DNA of 64,000 nt from Rhizobium sp. BK602. GTDB taxonomy: Bacteria > Pseudomonadota > Alphaproteobacteria > Rhizobiales > Rhizobiaceae. The translations under genes and the position numbers were made by a program. Location: the NCBI RefSeq assembly GCF_014195095.1, contig NZ_JACIBC010000005.1:434001-498000 (forward strand), in the 5' to 3' direction. Below, piece after piece: positions 44,718 to 54,059 of the stretch. The notes under the pieces were generated by a model. That model saw only the letters and a list, made by a program, of their open reading frames with translations, had not been told where the DNA came from and did no database searches. Each line of letters starts with the position of its first letter. Position 1 is the first letter of the stretch.

Positions 44718-45506
44718 ATGACCGAAAGAAACGAATTCAATGCCATCGATGAATCGCCCGCCGAGGGTGATTCCGAAACGCGACGCTCGGCTGACAGCAG
44801 CGAGCGTGCCTACAACACGATTCGCAAGCTTCTCGTGGAATTCAAACTGAAGCCCGAGGAGCGGATCAACGAAGTTCAGCTCGCTAAGACTTTCGGAGTA
44901 TCGCGAACACCGATCCGCGAGGCATTGAACCGACTGGCTTCGGAGGGCTTCGTCTCGCTCACGCCCAATCGTGGTTTCTTCGTCCGCAGCCTGAGCACCG
45001 AAGGACTTCTCGATCTCTACGAGCTGCGTTCCATCATCGAATGCGCCGCCTTCCGATTGATGTGCGAGCGCGCCGAGGACGACGAAATCGAACGTCTGCG
45101 CGCCTATTGGGATGCCATCGTCGAGGGCTATCGCGATCAGCCGCCGGATACGATCCTCGCCGAAGACGAAGGTTTCCATATGCTGATCGCGGAGCTCTCC
45201 GGCAACCCGGAACTGGTCAATCAGCTTTCGGCAATCAATGCCCGCATTCGCTTCATTCGCCGCATCCAGATCGAACACCGAACGCACGACAAGCGGCAGG
45301 TGGCGTCGCATTCGGCAATTGTCGACGCGGCCGTCAGGCGAGATGTCGAAAATGGCGTCGAGCTGCTGCGTCAACATATAGAACTGACCGTTTCCGCGAC
45401 GCAACAGGCGCTGAAGGACGCGCTGTTGAAGGTGTTTTCTCCGAACGAACCGACCGAAAGGCGGCATCGCGGGCGACCCCGCAATGCAGAGAAACTAACC
45501 GAGTGA
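44718..45506 (+). CDS. GntR-family regulator with FCD domain
   Basis: This 263-residue regulator has the winged helix ERAYNTIRKLLVEFKLKPEERINEVQLAKTFGVSRTPIREALNRLASEGFVSLTPNRGFFV at residues 17-77, then an all-helical FCD domain with the metal/effector histidines in EGFHMLIAELSGN and VASHSAIVDA. ATG 44718 with GAGG before it is preferred. The ATG at 44667 would put operator copy 3 inside the coding region and add 17 residues with no homology. It is the prime candidate to bind the four TGTCGACA sites and control 34691-51596. Confidence 0.92.
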   Translation: MTERNEFNAIDESPAEGDSETRRSADSSERAYNTIRKLLVEFKLKPEERINEVQLAKTFGVSRTPIREALNRLASEGFVSLTPNRGFFVRSLSTEGLLDLYELRSIIECAAFRLMCERAEDDEIERLRAYWDAIVEGYRDQPPDTILAEDEGFHMLIAELSGNPELVNQLSAINARIRFIRRIQIEHRTHDKRQVASHSAIVDAAVRRDVENGVELLRQHIELTVSATQQALKDALLKVFSPNEPTERRHRGRPRNAEKLTE

Positions 45507-45521
45507 CAAATTGAACGCAAT

Positions 45522-45533
45522 AGTGTCGACACT
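45522..45533. promoter_or_regulatory. GTGTCGACAC operator, copy 4 of 4
   Basis: AGTGTCGACACT lies 100 bases before the binding-protein start at 45634 and just after the GntR stop. It ties the second Liv-type transporter and the DadA-like oxidase to the same regulon as the enzymes. Confidence 0.8.
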
Positions 45534-45633
45534 TTCTTGACGTGATCCCAATTGTCTGCTTCCATGTCCGATATCGACAAGAAGACCTGAACGGCCTGTC
45601 GAACGCGATCAGATACGAACAAAGGGGAACATT

Positions 45634-46743
45634 ATGAAGTTCATCGCCTCGCTCGCGCTCGGCGCAGCGCTTGTTGCCACGCCGGCATTAGCCAAGGACA
45701 TCACCATTGGGCTTGCCGGCCCGTTGTCCGGACCTCAGGCCTATTTTGGCTCGACATGGCATAACGGTTTCAAACTCTATATCGACAAGCTGAATGCGGC
45801 CGGCGGCGCCAACGGTGTCACCGTCAAGATCGCTCAGGAGGACGATCAAGCCGATCCGCGTCAGGGAACTCTGGTGGCGCAGAAGTTTTGCGACAACGAC
45901 GCCGTTGTCATCGGCCTGGTGAACTTCAATTCCGGTGTCGCCCAGTCCACCCTGCCGATCTATGAGGATTGCTCACTGCCCACCATGACCTTCGGGTCCA
46001 ATCCCGCGCTCACGCAGCAGGGCTACAAATTCATGGTCCGCCCCGTTGCAAACGATTTCGCCGGCGCGCTGCTTCCGGCCGAATATGCGCTACAGAAACT
46101 GGGCGCGAAGACCGCTGTCGTCGTCAACGACAAGCAGGTATTCGGCCAGGGCATTTCGGAGATCTTCGGGAAGAACTTTACCGCCGGCGGCGGCAAGCTG
46201 CTCGATACCCTGTCCGTCGCGCCAACCGATGTCGACTTCACTGCCGTGCTCGCGCAGATCAAGACCAAGAAGCCGGACGTGATTTATCTCGGTGCGGTCA
46301 TGCCGCAGCTGGCGCTCTTCGCCAAGCAGATGCACGAACAGGGCGTCAAGGCGACACTCATGGTTCCGGACGGCGGCTACACGCCTGACTTCATTTCCCA
46401 AGCGGGCCAAAGCAACGTTCAGGGCGCGACTGTCGCCGTGCAGGCCCCACCTCTGGATGCAACGCCGGCGATTGCCGATTTCGCCAAGGAATATAAGGCG
46501 AAATATGGTTCCGACGCCGGCCCCTATTCCATCTACGGCTATGTCCAGGGACAGATACTCGAGGCCGTGCTGAAGAGCGCCAAAGGCTTGACCCGCGACG
46601 ATATGAACACCGCGCTTCACAATGTGAAAGTCGATACCGCGATCGGCCATCTCGAATTCGACGACAAGGGCGAGTTGAAGGTCGCGCCGTCCTATCTCTA
46701 CAAGGTCGACGGCGACAAATTCGCTCTCCTCGGCACAAAATAA
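45634..46743 (+). CDS. Periplasmic substrate-binding protein, Leu/Ile/Val type
   Basis: This 369-residue protein has a signal peptide (KFIASLALGAALVATPALA, cleavage near 20) and the family opening DITIGLAGPLSGPQAYFGSTWHNGFKLYIDKLN. CAAAGGGGAACATT precedes the ATG. It captures the regulon's inducer or substrate in the periplasm for the permeases encoded downstream. The ligand class of the family is broad, so the identity is open. Confidence 0.93.
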   Translation: MKFIASLALGAALVATPALAKDITIGLAGPLSGPQAYFGSTWHNGFKLYIDKLNAAGGANGVTVKIAQEDDQADPRQGTLVAQKFCDNDAVVIGLVNFNSGVAQSTLPIYEDCSLPTMTFGSNPALTQQGYKFMVRPVANDFAGALLPAEYALQKLGAKTAVVVNDKQVFGQGISEIFGKNFTAGGGKLLDTLSVAPTDVDFTAVLAQIKTKKPDVIYLGAVMPQLALFAKQMHEQGVKATLMVPDGGYTPDFISQAGQSNVQGATVAVQAPPLDATPAIADFAKEYKAKYGSDAGPYSIYGYVQGQILEAVLKSAKGLTRDDMNTALHNVKVDTAIGHLEFDDKGELKVAPSYLYKVDGDKFALLGTK

Positions 46744-46751
46744 GTCACGCC

Positions 46752-46781
46752 GAGTCTGGTCGGCCAAAGCCGACCAGACTC
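46752..46781 (+). other. Perfect 13-bp hairpin between binding-protein and permease genes
   Basis: GAGTCTGGTCGGC, a CAAA loop and the exact complement GCCGACCAGACTC. There is no T-run, so full termination is unlikely. Its position between binding protein and channel genes fits an mRNA-stabilising or attenuating element that keeps binding protein in excess. Confidence 0.7.
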
Positions 46782-46868
46782 CTTCGACGCGTGGCACGGC
46801 CAATGTGAGAGACATACGGCCACGCATTTCCTATCCTCGCCATTGCGGCGCTCGCGGACGGGACAACA

Positions 46869-47819
46869 ATGCTCGGAACAATTATTCAACAGACGTTCAA
46901 CGCCCTGACGATCGGCTCGATTTATGCCTTGATCGCCCTCGGCTATACGATGGTCTACGGCGTCTTGCGCATGATCAATTTCGCCCACGGCGAAATGTTC
47001 ATGCTGGGAGCTTACGCAGCCTTCCTCGGCCTTTCGCTCGTCATAGGAAATGTCGGCGGCGCCGGTGCCTTCGCGCTGACAATGGCCTTCTTTGCCGCGG
47101 TCGTGGTCGTCGGTCTCATCGGCGTCGCTATCGAGCGCCTGGCCTACAAGCCGTTGCGCAACTCGAACCGTCTTGCACCCATGCTGTCGTCGCTCGGCGT
47201 TTCGCTCTCGCTGGTCACCGCCGTGCAGATCCTGGCGGGACCGCAGCCCGTCGCCTTCCCAGGCTTCTTTCCGGCCACGCGCATGAATGTGCTTGGAGGA
47301 ACGGTGACGTTGGTACAGATCGGTATTCTGATTGCTGCTTTCGTGCTGATGTTTGCCCTCTACGCATTGGTCAATCGCAGCCGGGCGGGCATCATCGTCC
47401 GCGCCGTATCTGAAAGTCGTCAAACGGCGCAACTGCTCGGCATCAATGTAAACCTGGCGATTTCCCTGGTGTTTTTCTCTGGTCCGTTGCTCGGCGCAGC
47501 AGGTGGCATCCTCTATGCCAGCTATTATGGCATCATGTCGCCGACGATGGGGGCCGTCATCGGTCTGAAAGCCTTCACGGCCGCCATCCTCGGCGGCATC
47601 GGATCCATTCCCGGCGCGATGCTGGGCGCCTTCATCCTCGCTTTCGTCGAAGTGGCCGGAACAGCCCTGCTTCCCATCGTCTCCGGCGGGTTGCTCGGCA
47701 CGGAATATCGCGACGTGCTTGCTTTCGCCATTCTCATTCTCGTTCTTCTCGTCCGCCCCGCAGGCATACTCGGCGAACCAATCTCCGAGGAGAGCATGGT
47801 CTACAAGAGGGAATTCTGA
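46869..47819 (+). CDS. Branched-chain-type ABC transporter permease (LivH-like)
   Basis: This 316-residue permease opens with NALTIGSIYALIALGYTMVYGVLRMINFAHGEMFMLGAY, the LivH motif, and has the loop VNRSRAGIIVRAVSESRQTAQLLGI. It lies 87 bases after the hairpin and shares one base with the next gene (TGATG). Inner membrane. Confidence 0.93.
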   Translation: MLGTIIQQTFNALTIGSIYALIALGYTMVYGVLRMINFAHGEMFMLGAYAAFLGLSLVIGNVGGAGAFALTMAFFAAVVVVGLIGVAIERLAYKPLRNSNRLAPMLSSLGVSLSLVTAVQILAGPQPVAFPGFFPATRMNVLGGTVTLVQIGILIAAFVLMFALYALVNRSRAGIIVRAVSESRQTAQLLGINVNLAISLVFFSGPLLGAAGGILYASYYGIMSPTMGAVIGLKAFTAAILGGIGSIPGAMLGAFILAFVEVAGTALLPIVSGGLLGTEYRDVLAFAILILVLLVRPAGILGEPISEESMVYKREF

Positions 47820-48814
47820 TGTCGTCGGCCGATACCACCATTCATGCGGCGATGCGCGGCGGCAGGCTTATTCCCTGGCTCGTTCTTGCGCTTGTCGTGG
47901 CGCTCGTCGTTGCCACGCCCTTCATGTCCAACTACTACGTGCGTGTGGCCAACGGCCTGCTGATCTATATCCTGCTTGGCATCGGGCTGAACATCGTCAT
48001 CGGTTACGCCGGCTTGCTCGATCTGGGTTTCGTCGCCTTCTATGCCGTCGGAGCCTATACCTACGGGCTGCTCGCAAGCCCGCAGCTCGGATTGCACCTT
48101 CCTTTCCTGCTCATCATCGTTATCGCAGCCGCTCTCGGCATGATCACAGGCATCCTCCTTGGCCTCCCGGTTTTGAAACTGCGTGGCGATTATCTCGCGA
48201 TCGTCACGCTGGGCTTCGGCGAAATCATCAGGATCCTGGTCAATAACATCGATTGGCTGACGGGCGGTCCGAAGGGTATTGCCCGCCTCGACAAGGCCTC
48301 GATCTTCGGACTGGAGATTTCCAGACCGGTCGATTTCTACTGGTTGCTCCTCATCGTCGTCGTCGTTGTCGCCACGTTGGTATGGCGCATGGAACGCTCC
48401 ATCCTCGGCAAGGCTTGGGCGGCCATTCGCGAGGATCAGGACGCCGCGCGCGGTATCGGCATCAATACGACGAACGCCAAGCTCGCGGCCTTTGCGACCT
48501 CCGCAACCATCGGTGCGATCGCCGGCGTCATTTTTGCGGCCTCGCAGCGCTTCGTCAGTCCCGAGAGCTTTTCGCTGCAGGAATCGGTGCTGATCGTGCT
48601 GATGATCGTCGTGGGCGGCATCGGTAACATTCTCGGCGTTATCCTGGGTGCCGCCATTCTGATCCTCCTCCCCGAAGTGCTTAGGGAATTCGCCGAATGG
48701 CGCATCCTCTTCCTTGGTCTTCTGATGATCGTGCTGATCATCCTCAGGCCGGCCGGCATCGTGCCTCGGACCTTCGGACCGGAGAAACTTGTTCGAGGAC
48801 TCTTCGGAAAATGA
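47819..48814 (+). CDS. Branched-chain-type ABC transporter permease (LivM-like)
   Basis: This 331-residue permease has GIGLNIVIGYAGLLDLGFVAFYAVGAYTYGLL near residues 55-86 (LivM motif) and SILGKAWAAIREDQDAARGIGINT as coupling loop. It overlaps the ATPase gene by 4 bases (ATGA). Confidence 0.93.
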   Translation: MSSADTTIHAAMRGGRLIPWLVLALVVALVVATPFMSNYYVRVANGLLIYILLGIGLNIVIGYAGLLDLGFVAFYAVGAYTYGLLASPQLGLHLPFLLIIVIAAALGMITGILLGLPVLKLRGDYLAIVTLGFGEIIRILVNNIDWLTGGPKGIARLDKASIFGLEISRPVDFYWLLLIVVVVVATLVWRMERSILGKAWAAIREDQDAARGIGINTTNAKLAAFATSATIGAIAGVIFAASQRFVSPESFSLQESVLIVLMIVVGGIGNILGVILGAAILILLPEVLREFAEWRILFLGLLMIVLIILRPAGIVPRTFGPEKLVRGLFGK

Positions 48815-49641
48815 CCCTCGTCTTTGAAAATCTGCGCAAGCAATATGGCAACAACGTCGCGATCGACGATGTGTCGACGCATTTCGAGCCCGGTATGATC
48901 CATGGGGTGATCGGACCGAACGGTGCCGGCAAGTCGACACTGATCAACATGACGGCCGGCTCCTACTCCGTTTCGGCGGGATCGATCAGTCTCGATAACC
49001 GAAGACTCAGCGGCCTGAAGAAATACCAGATCGCCAATGCGGGAATCGCGCGCACCTACCAGAACATTCGCCTCTTCGATCAGATGACGGCGCTCGAGAA
49101 TCTCGAGGTCTGCTTTTATCCGCAAGAGGTCGCACAAACGTGGAAGGAGGTCCTTTGGCCTCCCTTCGCCGCCCGGAAGGAAGCTCGCCGGCGCGAGGCC
49201 TGCATGCAGCTTCTCTCCTTCTTCAACCTGCAGGCATATGCGAACGCCGAGGCAGGCAGCCTGCCCTATGGCCGGCAGCGGATGCTCGAAATCGCCCGAG
49301 CGCTCGTCACCAATCCGCGCGTCCTGCTGCTGGATGAGCCGGCGGCCGGCCTCAACCATCACGAGACCGCCGAACTGACGGCCAAACTCGCCGAGCTCAG
49401 ATCACCTGAGCGCGTCATGATCATCGTCGAGCACGACATGGATCTGGTCATGACGCTGTGCGACCGCATCGTCGTGATGCATCATGGCAAACTGCTTTTT
49501 CAAGGGACGCCCGCCGAAGTCCAGGCGAGCTCCGATGTTCAACTTGCCTACCTAGGAACCGCCAATGACATCGACGACATCAAGGCCGCTGCTCAAGATC
49601 GCCGGGCTCAGCTCGGGATACGGGCGCGTCGGCGTTCTTGA
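48811..49641 (+). CDS. Branched-chain-type ABC transporter ATP-binding protein (LivG-like)
   Basis: This 276-residue ATPase has Walker A GPNGAGKST near residue 35, the Q-loop ARTYQNIRLF, signature AGSLPYGRQRMLEIARAL and Walker B LLLDEPAAGLN. The protein reads about 25 residues past the usual LivG end (AYLGT), with a basic tail RRAQLGIRARRRS, so that its gene overlaps the next by 77 bases. The start at 48811 overlaps the permease stop. Confidence 0.92.
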   Translation: MTLVFENLRKQYGNNVAIDDVSTHFEPGMIHGVIGPNGAGKSTLINMTAGSYSVSAGSISLDNRRLSGLKKYQIANAGIARTYQNIRLFDQMTALENLEVCFYPQEVAQTWKEVLWPPFAARKEARRREACMQLLSFFNLQAYANAEAGSLPYGRQRMLEIARALVTNPRVLLLDEPAAGLNHHETAELTAKLAELRSPERVMIIVEHDMDLVMTLCDRIVVMHHGKLLFQGTPAEVQASSDVQLAYLGTANDIDDIKAAAQDRRAQLGIRARRRS

Positions 49642-50314
49642 AGGCGTTGATCTCGAGGTCGACGAGCGCGAGATCGTCGTCATCCTCGGACCGAACGGCG
49701 CCGGCAAGACCACCCTGCTCAACTCCATCTCCGGCGTGGCCCGCGCAACGGCCGGGACCATCGAATTCGATGGCAAATCCATCACCGGCGCCCGGCCGGA
49801 ACAGGTCGTTCGCATGGGTCTTGCCCATTGCCCCGAGGGCCGGCAGATCTTCCAGCGCCTGACGGTGGAAGAAAACCTGGTCGCCGCCCATGTCGGTCGC
49901 GGCGGCAAGAGCTTCGAGACCCTCAGAAGCGAGGTCTTCGACCTGTTTCCGATCCTGAAGGAGCGCCGCAACGGCATGGCGAGCCGCATGTCTGGCGGCC
50001 AGCAGCAGATGCTCGCCATCGGCCGTGCGCTGATGGCCGAGCCGAAGCTGCTGATGCTCGACGAGCCGTCGCTCGGTCTTGCGCCGAAGATCATCCAGCA
50101 GATCTTCTACATCATTCTCGATCTGTCGAAATCCGGCATCTCCATCCTGCTGGTGGAGCAGAATGTGCAGTTGGCGCTGGAATGCGGAGACTACGCCTAT
50201 CTGCTCAACACGGGGCGCGTGCGCCTGCATGGGCCGGCGCAGGAACTCGCCGAACATTCCGATATCGGGGACCTTTATCTCGGCGGCGCCACCGAGGGGA
50301 CCATTCATGTTTGA
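49565..50314 (+). CDS. Branched-chain-type ABC transporter ATP-binding protein (LivF-like)
   Basis: This 249-residue ATPase has Walker A GPNGAGKTT near residue 40, PEGRQIFQRLTVEENL, signature RMSGGQQQMLAIGRAL and Walker B LLMLDEPSLGLAP, all LivF-like. It begins inside the 3' end of the LivG-like gene and overlaps the following oxidase gene by 8 bases, so transporter and oxidase are translationally coupled. Confidence 0.93.
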   Translation: MTSTTSRPLLKIAGLSSGYGRVGVLEGVDLEVDEREIVVILGPNGAGKTTLLNSISGVARATAGTIEFDGKSITGARPEQVVRMGLAHCPEGRQIFQRLTVEENLVAAHVGRGGKSFETLRSEVFDLFPILKERRNGMASRMSGGQQQMLAIGRALMAEPKLLMLDEPSLGLAPKIIQQIFYIILDLSKSGISILLVEQNVQLALECGDYAYLLNTGRVRLHGPAQELAEHSDIGDLYLGGATEGTIHV

Positions 50315-51596
50315 CGTCGACTGGAAGACGCCACACCTCTGGCGAAAAACCGCAAGGCCCCGCACGACGGCCCCCAGCCTCGAGGGTGATCTCAAGACCG
50401 ACGTGCTGGTGGTCGGCGGCGGCTTTACCGGCATGGCATCGGCGCTCGGCGCGCGCGACAGCGGCGTCGATGTCATCATGCTGGAGGGCAACGAGATCGG
50501 CTCCTCCGCCTCCGGACGCAACAACGGCCTGGTCATCTCGCATCATTCCAAGGCTTCGCCTTCGGAATTCGAAGCGACCTACGGCAAGCAGGTCGGTGAG
50601 CGCTACAATCGGATGGTCGCCCAGGCGGCCGGGGTCGCCTTCGGGCTCATGCAGCGTTTCGGCATCAATGCCCATCAGGTGCAGGAGGGCTGGATTCAGC
50701 CCGCCCACACCGAGAAGACATTGGCGCGCGCCCGGCAGTTCCATGACGAGTGGAAGGCATTCGGCGCCGATGTCTCCTGGCTCGACCGCGACGAGGTGAC
50801 CGCGCGCATCGGCAGTCCGTACCTCGGCGGCTGGATCGTGCACAATTCCGGCCACATCAATCCCTTCGCCATGACCGTCGGCCTCGCCGGAGCCTTGGAA
50901 AACGAAGGCGTCAGGATTTTCGAGAATTCCCGCGCGCTGCGGATGGAGAAGGTGCAAGGCGGATGGCGTGTCCACACCGCATCCGGCAGCGTAACCGCAC
51001 CTCAGGTCGTCCTTGCGACCAACGCACTGACCAACGACATCTGGCCTGGCCTGAAACGGACGCTGATTCCGTTCAAGGTCTTCCAGGCGGCGACCGACCC
51101 GCTCCCCGAACAGCTGCGCAGCCAGATCCTCGTCGGCAATCCGGCGGTCTCCGACATGCGCAACGATCTCAGGTACTTCCACTATGACGTCGACAATCGG
51201 CTGGTCAGCGGCGGCACCCACACGTTCTGGAACAACGAGGCCGAGCGCGGCCGCGCCAAGGTCGCAGACCTGCTGGGGAAGGCCTTCAAGGCTTTCGGCG
51301 GCAAGCCTGTGATCAACGAATACTGGCATGGGACATTCGCCGTCGTGCCGGATTTTCGTCCCCGCCTCTTCCGCCTTGCGCCCGGCGTCGTCTTCGGTGG
51401 CGTCTATTCCGGCCGGGGCGTGGCCCTGTCCATGTCGCTCGGCCAGGAAATCGGCCGCTGGGCCGCCGGTTGCCGCACCGACGATCAGATGCCGCTTCCG
51501 GTGACCGATATGCGCCCCGTTCCCTTCCACCCGATTGCCGTCCAGGTGGCGAACCGCACGCATGCCTGGAACCGATACAAGGACAGCAAGACTTGA
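50307..51596 (+). CDS. DadA-like FAD-dependent amine/amino-acid oxidoreductase
   Basis: This 429-residue DAO-fold flavoprotein has TDVLVVGGGFTGMASALGARDSGVDVIMLEG at residues 30-60 (GxGxxG plus acidic end), IGSSASGRNNGLV, GHINPFAMTVGLAGAL, and the C-terminal GVYSGRGVALSMSLGQEIGRW. It oxidises a secondary amine or D-amino acid to an imine. It is the last gene of the plus-strand GntR regulon and closely resembles in layout the enzyme encoded convergently at 51666. Confidence 0.92.
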   Translation: MFDVDWKTPHLWRKTARPRTTAPSLEGDLKTDVLVVGGGFTGMASALGARDSGVDVIMLEGNEIGSSASGRNNGLVISHHSKASPSEFEATYGKQVGERYNRMVAQAAGVAFGLMQRFGINAHQVQEGWIQPAHTEKTLARARQFHDEWKAFGADVSWLDRDEVTARIGSPYLGGWIVHNSGHINPFAMTVGLAGALENEGVRIFENSRALRMEKVQGGWRVHTASGSVTAPQVVLATNALTNDIWPGLKRTLIPFKVFQAATDPLPEQLRSQILVGNPAVSDMRNDLRYFHYDVDNRLVSGGTHTFWNNEAERGRAKVADLLGKAFKAFGGKPVINEYWHGTFAVVPDFRPRLFRLAPGVVFGGVYSGRGVALSMSLGQEIGRWAAGCRTDDQMPLPVTDMRPVPFHPIAVQVANRTHAWNRYKDSKT

Positions 51597-51619
51597 GGGA
51601 CAGCAACAGCTCGGCTTAT

Positions 51620-51650
51620 GCCGGATGTGTTTCGTTGAAAACATGCCGGC
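51620..51650. terminator. Candidate bidirectional terminator
   Basis: An imperfect hairpin, GCCGG-ATGT-TTT against AAA-ACAT-CCGGC with one bulged G on each side, lies between the convergent oxidase genes. The T and A runs close to the loop are not in the ideal place, so function is uncertain. Confidence 0.35.
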
Positions 51651-51665
51651 GGCAGGCTCTGTGCA

Positions 51666-53003
51666 TCACGTCAAGCCGAGCCGGTCTTTGAGCTGGTAAT
51701 AGGGGAAGATCAGGCGCGCGACCCTGGCCTTGATCGCCCAAAGTGGAACGTCGTGCCTGCGGTCGAAGACATTCACCGGTATCTCGTCCAGCTCCCTGGC
51801 GCCGGCCAGGAACTCACCCATCAGGCGTCCGAGATTATGCGCGAGATTGATGCCGCGCGTCGAGAAACCGCCAAGGGAGAATACATTCCTCCCGATCCGC
51901 AGGACATGCGGCAGATACGCGTCGGTGACGGCGCAATATCCTTCCCAATAGGAATCGAGTTCGGTGTCCTCGTCCGTGATGGCTGGGAACAGCATCTTCA
52001 TACGGGCATGAGCATGCTTCTTGCCATAGCCGACGCGATCGCCGAAGGCGAACACGGCGCCGCCGGACATCAATCGGCCTTCGCTATCGAGCCTTCCGAA
52101 GCCGCCGGATTTTCTGAGATCGGTGAAGCAGATGCCCGACTTGAGGATTTGCTGGCGCACGCTCTCGCGAAGCGGCTTCGTTGTCACATGGTAGAGATAG
52201 ACCGGAACAGCCGACTTCTGAACGCCGGGGAGAAAGTCGCCGGTATAGGCATTCGTCGCAAAAAGGACCGAGCGTGCCAGAACGGTGCCTCCATTGCTGC
52301 GGAGCCTGACGCCGCTTTCCGTCTCCTCGACGCTGGTGACCGCGCTGTGTTCGAAGATCCGGACCCCGCGCGCCAGCGCGACACGGGCAAGTCCGACCGC
52401 AAGGCTGTAGGGGTTGAGCGTGCCGCCCTGTGAATTCGACCAGCCGCCGAGATATCCCCTCGCACCGAGCCGGTCGGTCACATCAGCGGACGAGTGCCAG
52501 GTGACGGATGCCCCAAGCGCCTTCCATTCATCGAAAACCTTGCGGGCGCGCTGCATCGCTGCATCGGAATGGGCCGGCTGCATCCAGCCGTTCTGGACAG
52601 CGGAGCATTGGATCTGAAACGCCTCGATCTGCCGATAGACGGCATCCGCGCCGCCCGAAACCAGGGCGGCGAGCGCCTCCCCCTTCTTCTTGCCGACGAC
52701 ACCCTCGACGACGGATGGCGGTATAGCCCCCGGATACTGCGGCACGCAAATGCCGCCGTTGCGGCCAGAGGCGCCGTTACCGATGCGGCCAGCCTCGATC
52801 AGGGCAACCTTGAGCCCCTTGGCTGCGGCATGGATCGCAGCATTCATTCCGCAATAGCCGCCGCCAACGATTGCGATGTCCGCGGTCTCCTCTCCGATCA
52901 GACGAGGATAGTCCTGGACCTCTTCCTGCATCGTCTTCGTCCATGCAACTCCTTGCATCGTGGGATCAATCGGGCTTGTCATAGGCATCGAACGGACCTT
53001 CAT
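51666..53003 (-). CDS. DadA-like FAD-dependent amine/amino-acid oxidoreductase
   Basis: This 445-residue DAO-fold flavoprotein has ADIAIVGGGYCGMNAAIHAAAKGLKVALIEAG at residues 41-72, IGNGASGRNGGICVPQ, GGTLNPYSLAVGLARVAL and a C-terminal GGFSTRGINLAHNLGRLMGEF. Both this and the oxidase at 50307 carry the WIQPAH/WMQPAH motif and the ARxFxDEWKAxGAxVxW segment, so they are paralogs. It is the last gene of the minus-strand run that starts at 59339. Confidence 0.92.
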   Translation of the reverse strand: MKVRSMPMTSPIDPTMQGVAWTKTMQEEVQDYPRLIGEETADIAIVGGGYCGMNAAIHAAAKGLKVALIEAGRIGNGASGRNGGICVPQYPGAIPPSVVEGVVGKKKGEALAALVSGGADAVYRQIEAFQIQCSAVQNGWMQPAHSDAAMQRARKVFDEWKALGASVTWHSSADVTDRLGARGYLGGWSNSQGGTLNPYSLAVGLARVALARGVRIFEHSAVTSVEETESGVRLRSNGGTVLARSVLFATNAYTGDFLPGVQKSAVPVYLYHVTTKPLRESVRQQILKSGICFTDLRKSGGFGRLDSEGRLMSGGAVFAFGDRVGYGKKHAHARMKMLFPAITDEDTELDSYWEGYCAVTDAYLPHVLRIGRNVFSLGGFSTRGINLAHNLGRLMGEFLAGARELDEIPVNVFDRRHDVPLWAIKARVARLIFPYYQLKDRLGLT

Positions 53004-53080
53004 TGGATTGATGAGACTATTGCGGTCAATAAAACGTCAGCCGGCATCTGATCGGGTCGGCGGTCGCCGGGTCGAGAAGA

Positions 53081-53992
53081 TCAAGGCAGATCGACGGAGA
53101 GAGCAACCTGCTCTCCTTTCTTTGCCTTGCGATGGGAGATGAACACGCCGGCCACAACGATAATCGCTGCACCGACAATCATCTGGATGTCAGGCATGTC
53201 GTTGAAGAAGACGACTCCGAAAATCATGCCCCAGAGCAACAGCGAGTACTGGAACGGTGCAAGCACGTTCACCGGCGCAAGCTTGAGCGAACGGGTCACC
53301 ACGAGATGTGCCACGGCGCCGATGAAACCGAGAACGAGCATTCCGACCAATTCGCGCGGCGTCGCCGGCTGCCAGTGGAAGATCGCAACTGCGCCCGCCA
53401 GCACCAGCGATCCTATCCCCTGGTAGATGCCAAGCGTCGTATCCTTCGTGCCGGCCAGATATCGGTTCAGCACGACGGTGACGGCCGAGGCGATGCCACC
53501 CAGGCATGCGAGCAGTGCCGGAGCCGACATCGTGGAGCTGGATGGCCGGAGCGCGATCAGCACACCGGCAAATCCCAGCAGAACCGCACTCCACCGGCGC
53601 CATCCGGCCCGCTCGCCAAGAACAAGGCGCGAGGCGACGGTCATGTAAATAGGCCCGGCCATGTAGAAGGTCATGACGTCTGCAAGCGACAGATAGACAA
53701 CCGCCGCGTAGAACAGGGACGTATCGACGGTGATCAGCGTTGCACGGAGCGCCTGCACAAACGGGACGTTGACGCTTCGAAACGGCTTCTCGTCCTTTAT
53801 GAAGGCCAGCGGCAGAAGGATCAGAAGACCTCCTACCGCCCTTATCGTCAGGACCTGCGCGACACCGAACGTCGTGACCATGAACTTGGCCACGACATCG
53901 TTCACTGCGAACAGGAAATATCCGAGTAGCGTCAGTCCGATGCCCATCGCGAAGGCATGCGGGCTTTCGGGACGTAGGGATTCACGCAGCAT
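53081..53992 (-). CDS. DMT-superfamily transporter (EamA type)
   Basis: This 303-residue membrane protein has ten hydrophobic segments in two EamA repeats, with TIRAVGGLLILLPLAF in the first and LASIASAVTVVLNRYLAG-like helices between. Family members export amino acids and other metabolites, or import them. Within an amino-acid-catabolism operon it may relieve accumulation of an intermediate. Confidence 0.9.
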   Translation of the reverse strand: MLRESLRPESPHAFAMGIGLTLLGYFLFAVNDVVAKFMVTTFGVAQVLTIRAVGGLLILLPLAFIKDEKPFRSVNVPFVQALRATLITVDTSLFYAAVVYLSLADVMTFYMAGPIYMTVASRLVLGERAGWRRWSAVLLGFAGVLIALRPSSSTMSAPALLACLGGIASAVTVVLNRYLAGTKDTTLGIYQGIGSLVLAGAVAIFHWQPATPRELVGMLVLGFIGAVAHLVVTRSLKLAPVNVLAPFQYSLLLWGMIFGVVFFNDMPDIQMIVGAAIIVVAGVFISHRKAKKGEQVALSVDLP

Positions 53993-54059
53993 GTCGAACG
54001 CCTGAACGTAGCTCGCAAGGATGAAGGGGAGTGCCGCCGGCCGGGCCGGCAGCGGTCAA

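Noticed and set aside
48870..48945. GTCGAC-containing sequences in the LivG-like gene that resemble the GntR operator
   Set aside because: They are coding (including the Walker A codons) and lack the full GTGTCGACAC palindrome.
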